Shown piece by piece: positions 55,940 through 64,000 of a stretch of 64,000 bases of DNA. A model generated the notes under the pieces. It did not search any database and was not told the origin of the DNA. It saw only the letters and a list, made by a program, of their open reading frames with translations. Position numbers and translations under genes: made by a program. Within the stretch, counting starts at the first letter, position 1, and each line of letters begins with the position of its first letter. The DNA comes from Paragorgia papillata. Taxonomy: Eukaryota > Cnidaria > Anthozoa > Scleralcyonacea > Coralliidae. Location of the stretch: assembly GCA_035771165.1 (NCBI GenBank), contig JAWNZC010000119.1:62001-126000 (forward strand), read 5' to 3'.

Positions 55940-56385
55940 TCTAGTTGGGAAACTGTCACGAGAGGTGTGCTACAAGGGAGTGTCGTAGGGCCACTGTTTT
56001 TCAATATTTTCATAAATAATCTGTTTTATCATATTAAAATGGTAAAGCTACATGCTTATGCTGATGACAAACAATTGTATGACTCATACGTGGATCCATT
56101 GCTCTTGATAGGTGCATTCAGAATTATCTCAACCTTGCAAATTTATGGTACAAAGAAAATGGCATGAGTGTACTGTTAATCCTGGTAAACATCAAGCTAT
56201 GGTATTGGGTAGTACTGATCATGAATTCTCATTTCCGATTAAAAGTTCAATAGATCTATTTGGACTAAATATGGATGACAAGCTTAACTTTGACAACCAC
56301 ATCTCTACCATTTGCAAAAAGATTAACAATCAATTTAATGTAATGAAGAGGTTCCATAAGCTGATTATCAACTAGTATATTATTA
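55940..56385 (+). pseudogene. LINE reverse-transcriptase fragment (FADD-like YADD box)
   Basis: SSWETVTRGVLQGSVVGPLF then FNIFINNLFYHI and KLHAYADDKQLYDSY are the fingers-palm junction of a non-LTR reverse transcriptase (GVPQGS..GP, then YADD catalytic aspartates). After a frame change, NPGKHQAMVLGS and KLNFDNHISTICKKINNQFN follow as the palm and thumb. Frame shifts and the missing N- and C-terminal parts make it a relic. CR1/Rex-like by feel; subtype not certain. Confidence 0.8.
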
Positions 56386-56389
56386 CGAT

Positions 56390-56640
56390 TAGGGGAGCAC
56401 AGGTGGTGTGTGCTGTTAGTGCACTGCCTCTCACCAAAAAGTTAAGCCCAGTTAGATGCTGATGGGGTTAGTACTTGGATGGGTGACCACTTGGGAATGA
56501 CCCTTTTGTCGGGCTTGGACTCATGCGAGTAGAGTTGTAGTTGATCTCTCCTGTGCTTCAAGGGTACATGTACGTCTTCGCTGGGTTCTCCGGTTTTCCT
56601 CCCTCCATAAAATCAACACCTAACATCTTAGCTGTGATCC
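56390..56640 (+). repeat. SINE with 5S rRNA-like internal promoter
   Basis: AAAGTTAAGC and, later, GGTTAGTACTTGGATGGGTG plus ACCACTTGGGAATGACC closely match the A-box and C-box regions of 5S rRNA, but the 5S ends do not fit, so it is not a 5S gene. The front (GGAGCACAGGTGGTGTGTGC) is tRNA-A-box-like. The tail has GGTTCTCCGGTTTTCCTCCC. It abuts the 3' end of the LINE relic. Confidence 0.7.
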
Positions 56641-56649
56641 ATGGTCTGA

Positions 56650-57110
56650 ACTGTGTCAATATCCATCATATTACACATAATTACTTTTTTTTTTTTTTAA
56701 TTTTTATCACTCTTACCTGAAACAGAATACCCCAACAGGATAGAAGCCCATTTAATAGGGGTTCCAAGGGTCTACAATTTATAGTTGTTATCCAAGAATA
56801 CCTGAAATTCTCACCATTTGCTCATTGCAAAGGCAGCACTTTCTTCTCAATTGTTTTATTGAAGACCTGAGTGGTGGTCCAACAGCGGATTGAAGCTGCG
56901 TCTCCCAGTTGCAACCACTATACAACAGCTGGTGCAAATTATGCATGGTTTTTGTTGATTGATAGGTGGTTACCAGAAGTTTTGCCTCTTAAAGTCAGCT
57001 GTAATTACGGTATTATTGTTGTTTTGTTTTTCTGTGTGGCAATTTTCTGCACAGGTACTAGTTATGTGGCATTTTCTATATGACTGGTGCCTCAGGAAAT
57101 TCAAATTTAA
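56650..57110. other. no supported gene; poly-T at 56687-56699
   Basis: Plain sequence. The frame at 56871-57083 has no domain. Confidence 0.4.
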
Positions 57111-57114
57111 AAAA

Positions 57115-57385
57115 AACAAAAACTAAAAAATCTTCTATTGCAGTAATATTTTTGCAGATGATTTCTTTTCGTACCTATACATTCAACAGTGTGTCCTAAT
57201 ATATTAACTTACAATGCTACCTCAGCTATTGTCTCATATTGACTAAATAAGGGGTATATTGGCATAATTAAATATTTTATTCTGGTAATTATTGGACACA
57301 CTGTTGAATGTATAGGTACTGTACGAGAAGAAATCATCTGCAAAAACATTACTGCTATAGAAGATTTGTAGTTGTTTTTTTTTAA
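57115..57385. repeat. inverted repeat with arms of about 75 bp
   Basis: TTTTTGCAGATGATTTCTT and ACATTCAACAGTGTGTCC (57149-57195) are inverted at 57291-57350 (GGACACACTGTTGAATGT; AAGAAATCATCTGCAAAAAC). Confidence 0.75.
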
Positions 57386-57570
57386 TTTGAATTTCCTGAG
57401 ATTTTTGAAATCTTCATCAATATCGTTCCAAGTCTTTGAACAGACAAATCTAATTTCCTGTGTGCCCATTAGTGGGTTAGACAAGTGGCAATGGGGCACT
57501 TTAATATTTGATTTTGGCTGACACCGTGAGGCACCCATATATTTTTGCACCTTAATGCAGTTACTGAAAC
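57385..57570 (-). pseudogene. possible LINE C-terminal tail
   Basis: Minus-strand reading: VPHCHLSNPLMGTQEIRFVC then SKTWNDIDEDFKNLRKFKLK. It resembles the C-terminal LINE/RT pattern of VP...T..G...I.F.G...WN.L....K.L..F....K. Weak but the order fits. Confidence 0.35.
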
Positions 57571-57679
57571 CTCTGATTACAATAGAAAGTAAATATGTAA
57601 CTAAATCAGTTTTTGATGCATTTATAGAAGCTTTCAAGACATATTTCCACTCGTCCAGAGCCAGCCACATTAGATGTGA

Positions 57680-58015
57680 AAAGGGAATTCAACAGGCCCA
57701 TAACACCAGTTGCAGAAGGCAGAACAGAAAAGATGAGGTTTGTGACCTGCTTATCTACTTGGTACATTTTCCTGTTTACTAATTTCTAATTCTTTTTAAT
57801 CAGCTATGTCTATATAAGAGTTTTGTTTATGAACACAACCACTAGACAATTATAAGTACCTGATCAGCCATAGCATTATACCCTAACTGTTGAAATTAAA
57901 TTAATGGGTACATCGAGGGCAAATGTGCATTTTACTATTTTTTACAGCTAACAACATAAGATTTTATTCAGTATAAACTGTAGTGTGGAGTGTTGATGTG
58001 CGCTTGTCCCTGGGT
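57680..58015. other. no supported gene
   Basis: Short frames only. No repeat or domain recognised. Confidence 0.35.
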
Positions 58016-58021
58016 TACCCA

Positions 58022-58697
58022 TTAAGGTGGCTCCCTACTGTTTCTTCAAAAGTTGAAAAATGTAACCTCAGAAACTGCTCATGAATATTTTGAAAAAAAA
58101 TGAAACTAACGTTCTGCATAGAATAATGTCCAAGACATTAAATACTGTTAACAGATAAAGTGTTTCTGCCCTTGCTATGACAACAGTGATGTTTCAAAAT
58201 GACCATAAATTTGCATTTAATTCAATTTATTTCAAAAACGAGTTTGGTGGACCCCAAATTTTTTTGCATTAAAACATTTCTTTAAATTTAAGTAATCAAT
58301 AGGCAGATTTAAAAAAAAAATTCTGTATATCCAATTTTTTTTAATATTGAAGAAAAATTATGGTTTTCTATTTTTCAAAAAAATTCGATCTACAGAATTT
58401 TTTTTTAAATCTGCCTATTGATTACTTAAATTTGAAGAAATGTTTTCAAGGCAAAAAGAATTGGGGGTTGTCAAAATCGTTTTTGAAATAAATTTGATTA
58501 AATGTAAATGGCCATTTTGAAACATCACTGTTGTCATAGCAATGGCTGAAACACATCTGTTAACAGCATTTAATGTCTTGAACGTTATTCTATGCATAAT
58601 GTTAGTTTCACTCTTCTCGAAAGTATTCACAAGCACTTTCTGAGGTTGAAACTTCCATTTTTTCAACTTTTGAAGAAACAGTAGCGAGCCACCTTAA
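58022..58697. mobile_element. long palindromic MITE with TTAA ends
   Basis: Starts TTAAGGTGGCTCCCTACTG and ends CAGTAGCGAGCCACCTTAA. The arms of about 320 bp are reverse complements throughout (ACTGTTGTCATAGCAATGG / CTTGCTATGACAACAGTG; GATTACTTAAATTTGAAGAA). The centre is near 58355 with A/T homopolymers. A transcript would form one long hairpin. Confidence 0.85.
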
Positions 58698-58699
58698 GG

Positions 58700-59075
58700 G
58701 ACAAGGGCACATTACGGCTCTTTACTGCTGAATAAAATCATCTGGTGACTGGCGTTAACCAAATAAAATAGTTAAGCGTGCCAAGGTTGACAGCCTAAAA
58801 TACAAGAAATTATCAGTTCTCCATATAAAAAGTTTTCCATGGGTTTCATATATGAGCTTCATTGCATAGCTCTAGTGGTGCTCTTGATTATTGAAAAGTT
58901 TTATATCCTCAAAGTTTACCTAAATGAAGAAATTGTGTTTCCAGTATATGCAGAAAACCTAATTTGCATAAATTCTGTTGCTCATCACAAACACAATTTC
59001 TCTAGATACACAAGCGCTAAAAGTATTAGAGCTGTGCAATGAACTAAAATTAAGCTCATGAGACCTGTGCAAAAC
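58700..59075. other. no supported gene
   Basis: A frame at 58839-59042 has no domain. Ends in (TA)n at 59080-59097. Confidence 0.35.
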
Positions 59076-59094
59076 TTTTATATATATATATATA

Positions 59095-59665
59095 TATAGC
59101 ATGCTATCGGATATGAGCTTTTGCGTAATCTGATTGGTTCCCTACTACCAGGCTATCAGCTCATATCCTGCTAGTAGAGGAAAAACAAGATGGCGGCATG
59201 TTTTTTTAAACTGCCGAAAAGAGTTGAAATTGACGGATTTTTATACAGAAAAACATCAACACCCTCTAACAAATGTGTAATTTTGCATGAAATCAAAACC
59301 TTTTTCACGACAGCAACGCTAATATAAACAACTGACCCACCTTTTGACTTCATAAAGGTACCTTTTAATCTTTTTTGTTGATCTGCTTAACACATTTTTT
59401 GCCTCTCGAGTAACATTTATACAACATTTCAAAGCTGTTTACCGAACAGCTCAGCGAGAATCTCTATGTGAATGCATCATTACGCATGGCGGAAGTATTA
59501 GTTGCCTATGCCGGAAGTTTGTTGTTTCAAACATTTCGCTGTAATTTTGGTCTCTATATAATAAATATATATATATATATATATCGCTATATAATAAAAC
59601 AGTTATACCATTCGCTCTCGTCATATACGACTCGAGCGCATGGTATAACTGTTAAATATATAGTG
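59095..59665 (-). repeat. dispersed element, internally deleted inverted copy (pair with 3810-4700)
   Basis: AGCATGCTATCGGATATGAG to AACAGTTAAATATATAG. It lacks about 300 bp present in the long copy and contains a (TA)n expansion at 59566-59590. Confidence 0.7.
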
Positions 59666-59719
59666 TTAGTTTTTTTGGTATGTTGCTAAGTCTTGACTTG
59701 TGGGTTTTTTTTGCTTTAG

Positions 59720-60133
59720 AAGTTGGCACGTAGGTCGAAACAGCTTGACAAGGCATCGTGGAGTGCTGAAAAAGTTTCAAAGGTGGCGGATATTCTCAGG
59801 CCTGACTACATGTCTTCTGAAGAGAGTGAAAATGATGACAATCAACAAAACAACGTACTGAAGTACACCATTCACAGACTACCTTGGGAGTCGAAAAAGC
59901 TACGGTTGGCCAAGAAAAAGCTGGACAAGTTAGACAAAGCAACTTTGTCTGGGGTTGTGAAAAGACGGTTAATACCCCGTGAGGTTGAGACTCCGTCGAG
60001 TCGGCCCAAACCAGCTTCTTGCCCAGACTGGGCATATACACAGGAAAGAGTCTCTGCAGTTAATGAAGATGCTACTGCGGTAGCTGAGCAACGAAATGGA
60101 CAATCTGAAGCAGAATTTGAACAGAATTTGTAG
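59720..60133 (+). CDS. uncharacterised protein, 3'-terminal exon
   Basis: The acceptor TTTTGCTTTAG (ends 59719) opens a 137-codon frame with stop TAG 60131-60133. The protein piece is basic and charged. It runs KLARRSKQLDKASWSAEKVS, then ILRPDYMSSEESENDDN, LPWESKKLRLAKKKLDKLD, RRLIPREVETPSSRPKPAS and CPDWAY, with an acidic/polar tail. I know no named domain for it. The MSSEES acidic motif, a LPWxSKKL helix and a Pro-rich CPDWA block suggest a conserved linear layout. I vaguely associate such pieces with uncharacterised, possibly transposon-linked cnidarian proteins; treat that as weak. Upstream exons were not found: the preceding 600 bp is a mobile element. The Met at 59723 is probably internal. 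Confidence 0.55.
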   Translation, partial: KLARRSKQLDKASWSAEKVSKVADILRPDYMSSEESENDDNQQNNVLKYTIHRLPWESKKLRLAKKKLDKLDKATLSGVVKRRLIPREVETPSSRPKPASCPDWAYTQERVSAVNEDATAVAEQRNGQSEAEFEQNL

Positions 60134-60254
60134 CTGTATACCTGCCATTGCTGTTTGACATTGACTTTGAATTGGTTATTTTCTGCAATTTTATGTACTA
60201 TAAAATTTAAATATTCATAGGCTAGTGCATTGTTCATATGTTCAAATAGAAACG

Positions 60255-60430
60255 AATGGAGGTGTTTGAAAACTGTCGAAATGTAAACTGTGAGCCAGTG
60301 AGGTTTTAACGTTTCGAGCGAAGGCCCTTACGTTTTTCTCTGACGAAGGCCCTTCGCTCGAAACTTCAGAACCTCACAGTTTACATTTCGGCAGTTTTCA
60401 AACACCTTTATTCATTTCTATTTGGATATA
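60255..60430. repeat. foldback copy of GAAACGTT repeat with hammerhead-like core
   Basis: Arms GGTGTTTGAAAACTGTCGAA / CGGCAGTTTTCAAACACC and AACTGTGAG / CTCACAGTTTAC. The right arm has CTGACGA (60340-60346), then a GGC...GCT stem, then GAAAC, the order of a minimal hammerhead core. Stem III is too short to pair in a monomer. Confidence 0.65.
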
Positions 60431-60597
60431 TACACTGCATACGCAGTACACTTCTCAAACTCATTAATAATTCATGAAGAAAATTAAAAATAAATCAATA
60501 TTTAATCAGTATTTAGAAATCGGAGGAAGATTAAAGTCAAATTTAGCAAAGTTTGAGGTCGATTTTCTCTTAAAATATTGTACGTTTGAGAAGCTAT

Positions 60598-60740
60598 ATC
60601 CAACACTCGTCAGTGTTCATCCTCCGATGTCTAAATACAGCCAAGCTGGTTAAAAAAACTCGGCTTCGCCTCGTATTTTCAACCTGCTTGGCTGTATTTA
60701 GAAATCGGAGGAAGAACACTGACTCGTGTTGGATATATTA
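60598..60740. repeat. hairpin TATATCCAACACTCGTCAGTG
   Basis: Arms of about 62 bp around an AAAACTCGGCTTCGCC loop: AAATACAGCCAAGCTGGTT / AACCTGCTTGGCTGTATTT. Confidence 0.8.
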
Positions 60741-60744
60741 CTTA

Positions 60745-61480
60745 TTTGAAACTTCTTGAAAATGTTGCTGTATGACCTGTACATAGGTCAATTTACTGAA
60801 GCCAGCTAATTGCCACTACAAGCTATAAGTATATTGCTTTCTTATTGTAATATTTTATTCAGTTGTAAATACGGAAACTGCACAAGAAGAGCTTGTTCTG
60901 TTTATTTACTGGTATATATACGTACGTGCATGGGTACTACACTATTTTTTGTATAAGGTGATATTACTTAGACATTAATAAATCTGTGTTAATTAAAAAT
61001 TTGTTATACATACATGTACCTCTCTGTGTTAATGCATTAGTACGGGCAACAAAGTCAACCATTCCCAATTTTTACAATTATTCAATTACAAATAAATGTT
61101 AATTAAATGCGCTTAAAGACGGCATTAAGCCATTTGCTCAAAGAATTAAAGATGATTAAAGCCTGTGCAAAGCCATCTAAATTCCAAGAGTAAAGTTACA
61201 TGAGAAACGTTAAAGTAACCTTTAAACACATTTTTGGTGCAGGTAAAGGCAACATAAGATACCATTACTATTTCTAAAATCATCTTTAGTCAGTCTTTAA
61301 TCATTTGGCTTTAATCAACTTTTATCGCACTTTAATTCGACTGAATTAAAGCCTCCGTTAAAGCCTTTAATCAGCATGAGGATATGTGATTAAAGTTAAC
61401 TCTAAAATCTTTAATTGCAATGATTAAATGTGAGTAGTCCATCATATAACATTACTTTAAAACTCCATTAACAATGCGGA
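60745..61480. other. no supported gene; ATTAAAG motifs
   Basis: 61090-61440 has many direct and inverted TTAAAG / CTTTAAT motifs (TTAAAGATGATTAAAGCC; GGCTTTAATCAACTTTTAT), probably a degenerate foldback element. Confidence 0.45.
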
Positions 61481-61504
61481 AATTAAGGTGTACTTTTCGT
61501 CTTG

Positions 61505-63362
61505 TGTTAGTGGTAAATTGGGGTTAGTTTATGCATCAGTTGGGTAAAACATATAACGTAACATGATATAATCCATTATTACACCCCGATTTTACTAATT
61601 ATTGGTAAATTGGGGTAAGTTTATGTGTCAGTTGGGTAAAACATTTAATGTCACATGATATAATCCATAATGACACCCCGATTTTACTGATTATTGGTAA
61701 ACTGGGGTATGTTTATGTGTCAGTTGGGTAAAACATGTAACGTAACATGATATAATCCATAATTACACCCCGATTTTACTGATTATTGGTAAATTGGGGT
61801 AAGTTTATGTGTCAGTTGGGAAAAACATATAATGTAACATGATATAATCCATAACTACACCCCGATTTTACTAATTATTGGTAAATTGGGGTATGTTTAT
61901 GTGTCAGTTGGGTAAAACATGTAACGCAACATGATATAATCCATAATTACACCCCGATTTTACTGATTATTGGTAAATTGGGGTTAGTTTTTGTGTCAGT
62001 TGGGTAAAACATGTAACGTAACATGATATAATCCATAATTACACCCCGATTTTACTGATTATTGGTAAATTGGGGTAAGTTTATGTGTCAGTTGGGTAAA
62101 ACATATAATGTAACATGATATAATCCATAATTACACCCCGATTTTACTGATTATTGGTAAATTGGGGTAAGTTTATGTGTGAGTTGGGTAAAACATATAA
62201 TGTAACATGATATAATCCATAATTACACCCCGATTTTACTGATTATTGGTAAATTGGGGTTAGTTTATGTGTCAGTTGGGTAAAACATATAATGTAACAT
62301 GATATAATCCATAATTACACCCCGATTTTACTGATTATTGGTAAATTGGGGTTAGTTTATGTGTCAGTTGGGTAAAACATATAATGTAACATGATATAAT
62401 CCATAATTACACCCCGATTTTACTGATTATTGGTAAATTGGGGTAAGTTTATGTGTCAGTTGGGTAAAACATGTAACGTAACATCATATAATCCATAATT
62501 ACACCCCGATTTTACTGATTATTGGTAAATTGGGATAAGTTTATGTGTCAGTTGGGTAAAACATATAATGTAACATGATATAATCCATAATTACACCCCG
62601 ATTTTACTGATTATTGGTAAATTGGGGTAAGTATATGTGTCAGTTGGGTAAAACATATAATGTAACATGATATAATCCATAATTACACCCCGATTTTACT
62701 GATTATTTGTAAATTGGGGTGAGTTTATGTGTCAGTTGGGTAAAACATGTAACGTAACATGATATAATCCATAATTACACCCCGATTTTACTGATTATTG
62801 GTAAATTGGGATAAGTTTATGTGTCAGTTGGGTACAATATCTAATGTAACATTATATAATCCATAATTACACCCCGATTTTACTGATTATTGGTAAATTG
62901 GGGTAAGTTTATGTGTCAGTCGGGTAAAACATATAATGTAACATGATATAATCCATAACTACACCCCGATTTTACTAATTATTGGTAAATTGGGGTAAGT
63001 TTATGTGTCAGTTGGGTAAAACATATAACGTAACATGATATAATCCATTATTACACCCCGATTTTACTAATTATTGGTAAATTGGGGTTAGTTTATGTGT
63101 GAGTTGGGTAAAACATATAATGTAACATGATATAATCCATAATTACACCCCGATTTTACTGATTATTGGTAAATTGGGGTTAGTTTATGTGTCAGTTGGG
63201 TAAAACATATAATGTAACATGATATAATCCATAATTACACCCCGATTTTACTGATTATTGGTAAATTGGGGTTAGTTTATGTGTCAGTTGGGTAAAACAT
63301 ATAATGTAACATGATACAATACATAATTACACCCCGATTTTACTAATTATCGGTAAATTGAA
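61505..63362 (+). repeat. 92-bp satellite, about 20 copies
   Basis: The unit holds TTGGGGTAAGTTTATGTGTC, AGTTGGGTAAAACATATAAT, GTAACATGATATAATCCATA and ATTACACCCCGATTTTACTG; ACACCCCG recurs at 61581 and 61673. Copies differ by a few bases, and alternate variants (ATATAATGTA or ATGTAACGTA) hint at dimeric amplification. No stop-free frame. Confidence 0.95.
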
Positions 63363-63394
63363 CCCGCAAAGATACAATTTCGATATATATTTAT

Positions 63395-63735
63395 AAGTAA
63401 TAACATGACTTGAGGGAAATTAGCGATTAAATTTCCCCGCCGCCGAGGGAAGATTTGTGAAAGTCCGAGGGCCGCAATCTTACCAACAGAAAATTTACAC
63501 GGTTGATCAGAGAAGTTGCATCTAATTTTACGGCGTGCATGTTGATGAGGGAAAATATAAGGAAGCGGGAAATTTAGAAGAAGACACTAAAAGATTTATT
63601 TGTCTTCTAATTTTCCCTCATCAACATGCACGGGAAAATTAGAAGACAAACGATAAATTTCCCTCGTGCATGAGCGATGAGGGAAATACGAGGTTTACAT
63701 TCCCTCGGAGAACAAAAGAATCCGAGGCGATCATG

Positions 63736-63738
<3 letters not shown>
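63395..63738. repeat. nested inverted repeats, GAGGGAAATT family
   Basis: CATGTTGATGAGGGAAAAT is mirrored by ATTTTCCCTCATCAACATG (63538 and 63610), and GAAGACA.TAAA / TTTGTCTTCTAATTTTCC. Foldback MITE with several GAGGGAAAT motifs. Confidence 0.65.

Positions 63739-63740
<2 letters not shown>

Positions 63741-63774
<34 letters not shown>
63741..63774. repeat. (TA)n microsatellite
   Basis: About 17 TA units. Confidence 0.9.
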
Positions 63775-63777
<3 letters not shown>

Positions 63778-64000
63778 TGTCCGAATATATCGAAATTGTC
63801 GATATTGTTCAGCAATTTTATTCGATTTCAAGTATGCTAGGCAAGACCGTTTCCGTGACAAACAAGATGGACTGCTTTCATTAATTCCTGAATCCTGAAT
63901 CTTTGCGGGTTCAAGTTTGCGAGACATTAGTGAGAACCAAAATATTGTTCTTTACTAGCCGCTCGTATAAAAGCACTTCCATTATTTGCGTTGTTTCAGC

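Noticed and set aside
56390..56520. 5S rRNA gene
   Set aside because: Only the internal control region matches. The 5' and 3' ends that should pair are absent, and a SINE tail follows.

Overview
This is eukaryotic, animal-type DNA: AT-rich, with intron-split genes, GT-AG splice sites and many transposon families. My best guess is an anthozoan cnidarian (coral, corallimorph or sea anemone). That guess is inference, from the repeat families and from divergent metazoan-style genes; I have no direct species marker.

Genes. Four loci look like real coding DNA. (1) and (2) are two paralogous small NTF2/SnoaL-like proteins on the + strand. Their last three exons are at 3469-3559 / 9493-9654 / 10276-10363 and at 35495-35635 / 36039-36195 / 37042-37132; neither has a recognisable first exon in the window. 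(3) is a Rab-family small GTPase on the - strand, seven exons from 53888 down to 48194, with an aberrant switch-II motif (DAPGGE in place of DTAGQE) and an unresolved C-terminus. (4) is a lone 3'-terminal exon at 59720-60133 (+) of an uncharacterised protein. The genes share no obvious pathway and sit as islands in repeats.

Mobile DNA fills most of the rest. There is a Penelope-like GIY-YIG remnant (4.7-5.3 kb), a pogo/Tigger-like element with a transposase C-terminus (about 10.9-14.4 kb), a 4.4 kb TIR element with a paired-type helix-turn-helix transposase exon (20.1-24.4 kb), a Ginger-like integrase fragment (24.6-25.2 kb), and LINE reverse-transcriptase relics (29.0-29.7, 55.9-56.4 and about 57.4 kb). 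There are SINEs with tRNA-like or 5S-like heads and about a dozen MITE or foldback families. Several MITEs have exact target-site duplications: hAT-type 8 bp at 2377-2947 and 47103-47653; CCGG at 8438-9372 and 31850-32534; TAA at 29045-29375 and 30675-30898; TTA at 40990-41500.

Tandem arrays: a 17-bp array at 14.0-14.3 kb, 10-bp at 14.9-15.2 kb, about 21-bp at 19.1-19.8 kb, 25-bp with a 14-mer higher-order period at 34.6-35.4 kb, 21-bp at 35.7-36.0 kb, AGTCC-rich at 37.3-38.6 kb, 22-bp at 45.1-48.1 kb, about 125-bp at 49.5-50.3 kb, CAC/CAT at 51.2-51.8 kb and 92-bp at 61.5-63.4 kb.

The most interesting signal is RNA. Three near-identical hammerhead self-cleaving ribozymes sit in a short dispersed unit that looks like a metazoan retrozyme (3606-3648 -, 52229-52274 -, 52729-52771 +). 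A second, sequence-divergent hammerhead class with the same architecture lies in Penelope-like terminal repeats (52545-52585 +, 9854-9893 +, 4751-4786 -). Most of these are in introns of the Rab-like and NTF2-like genes.
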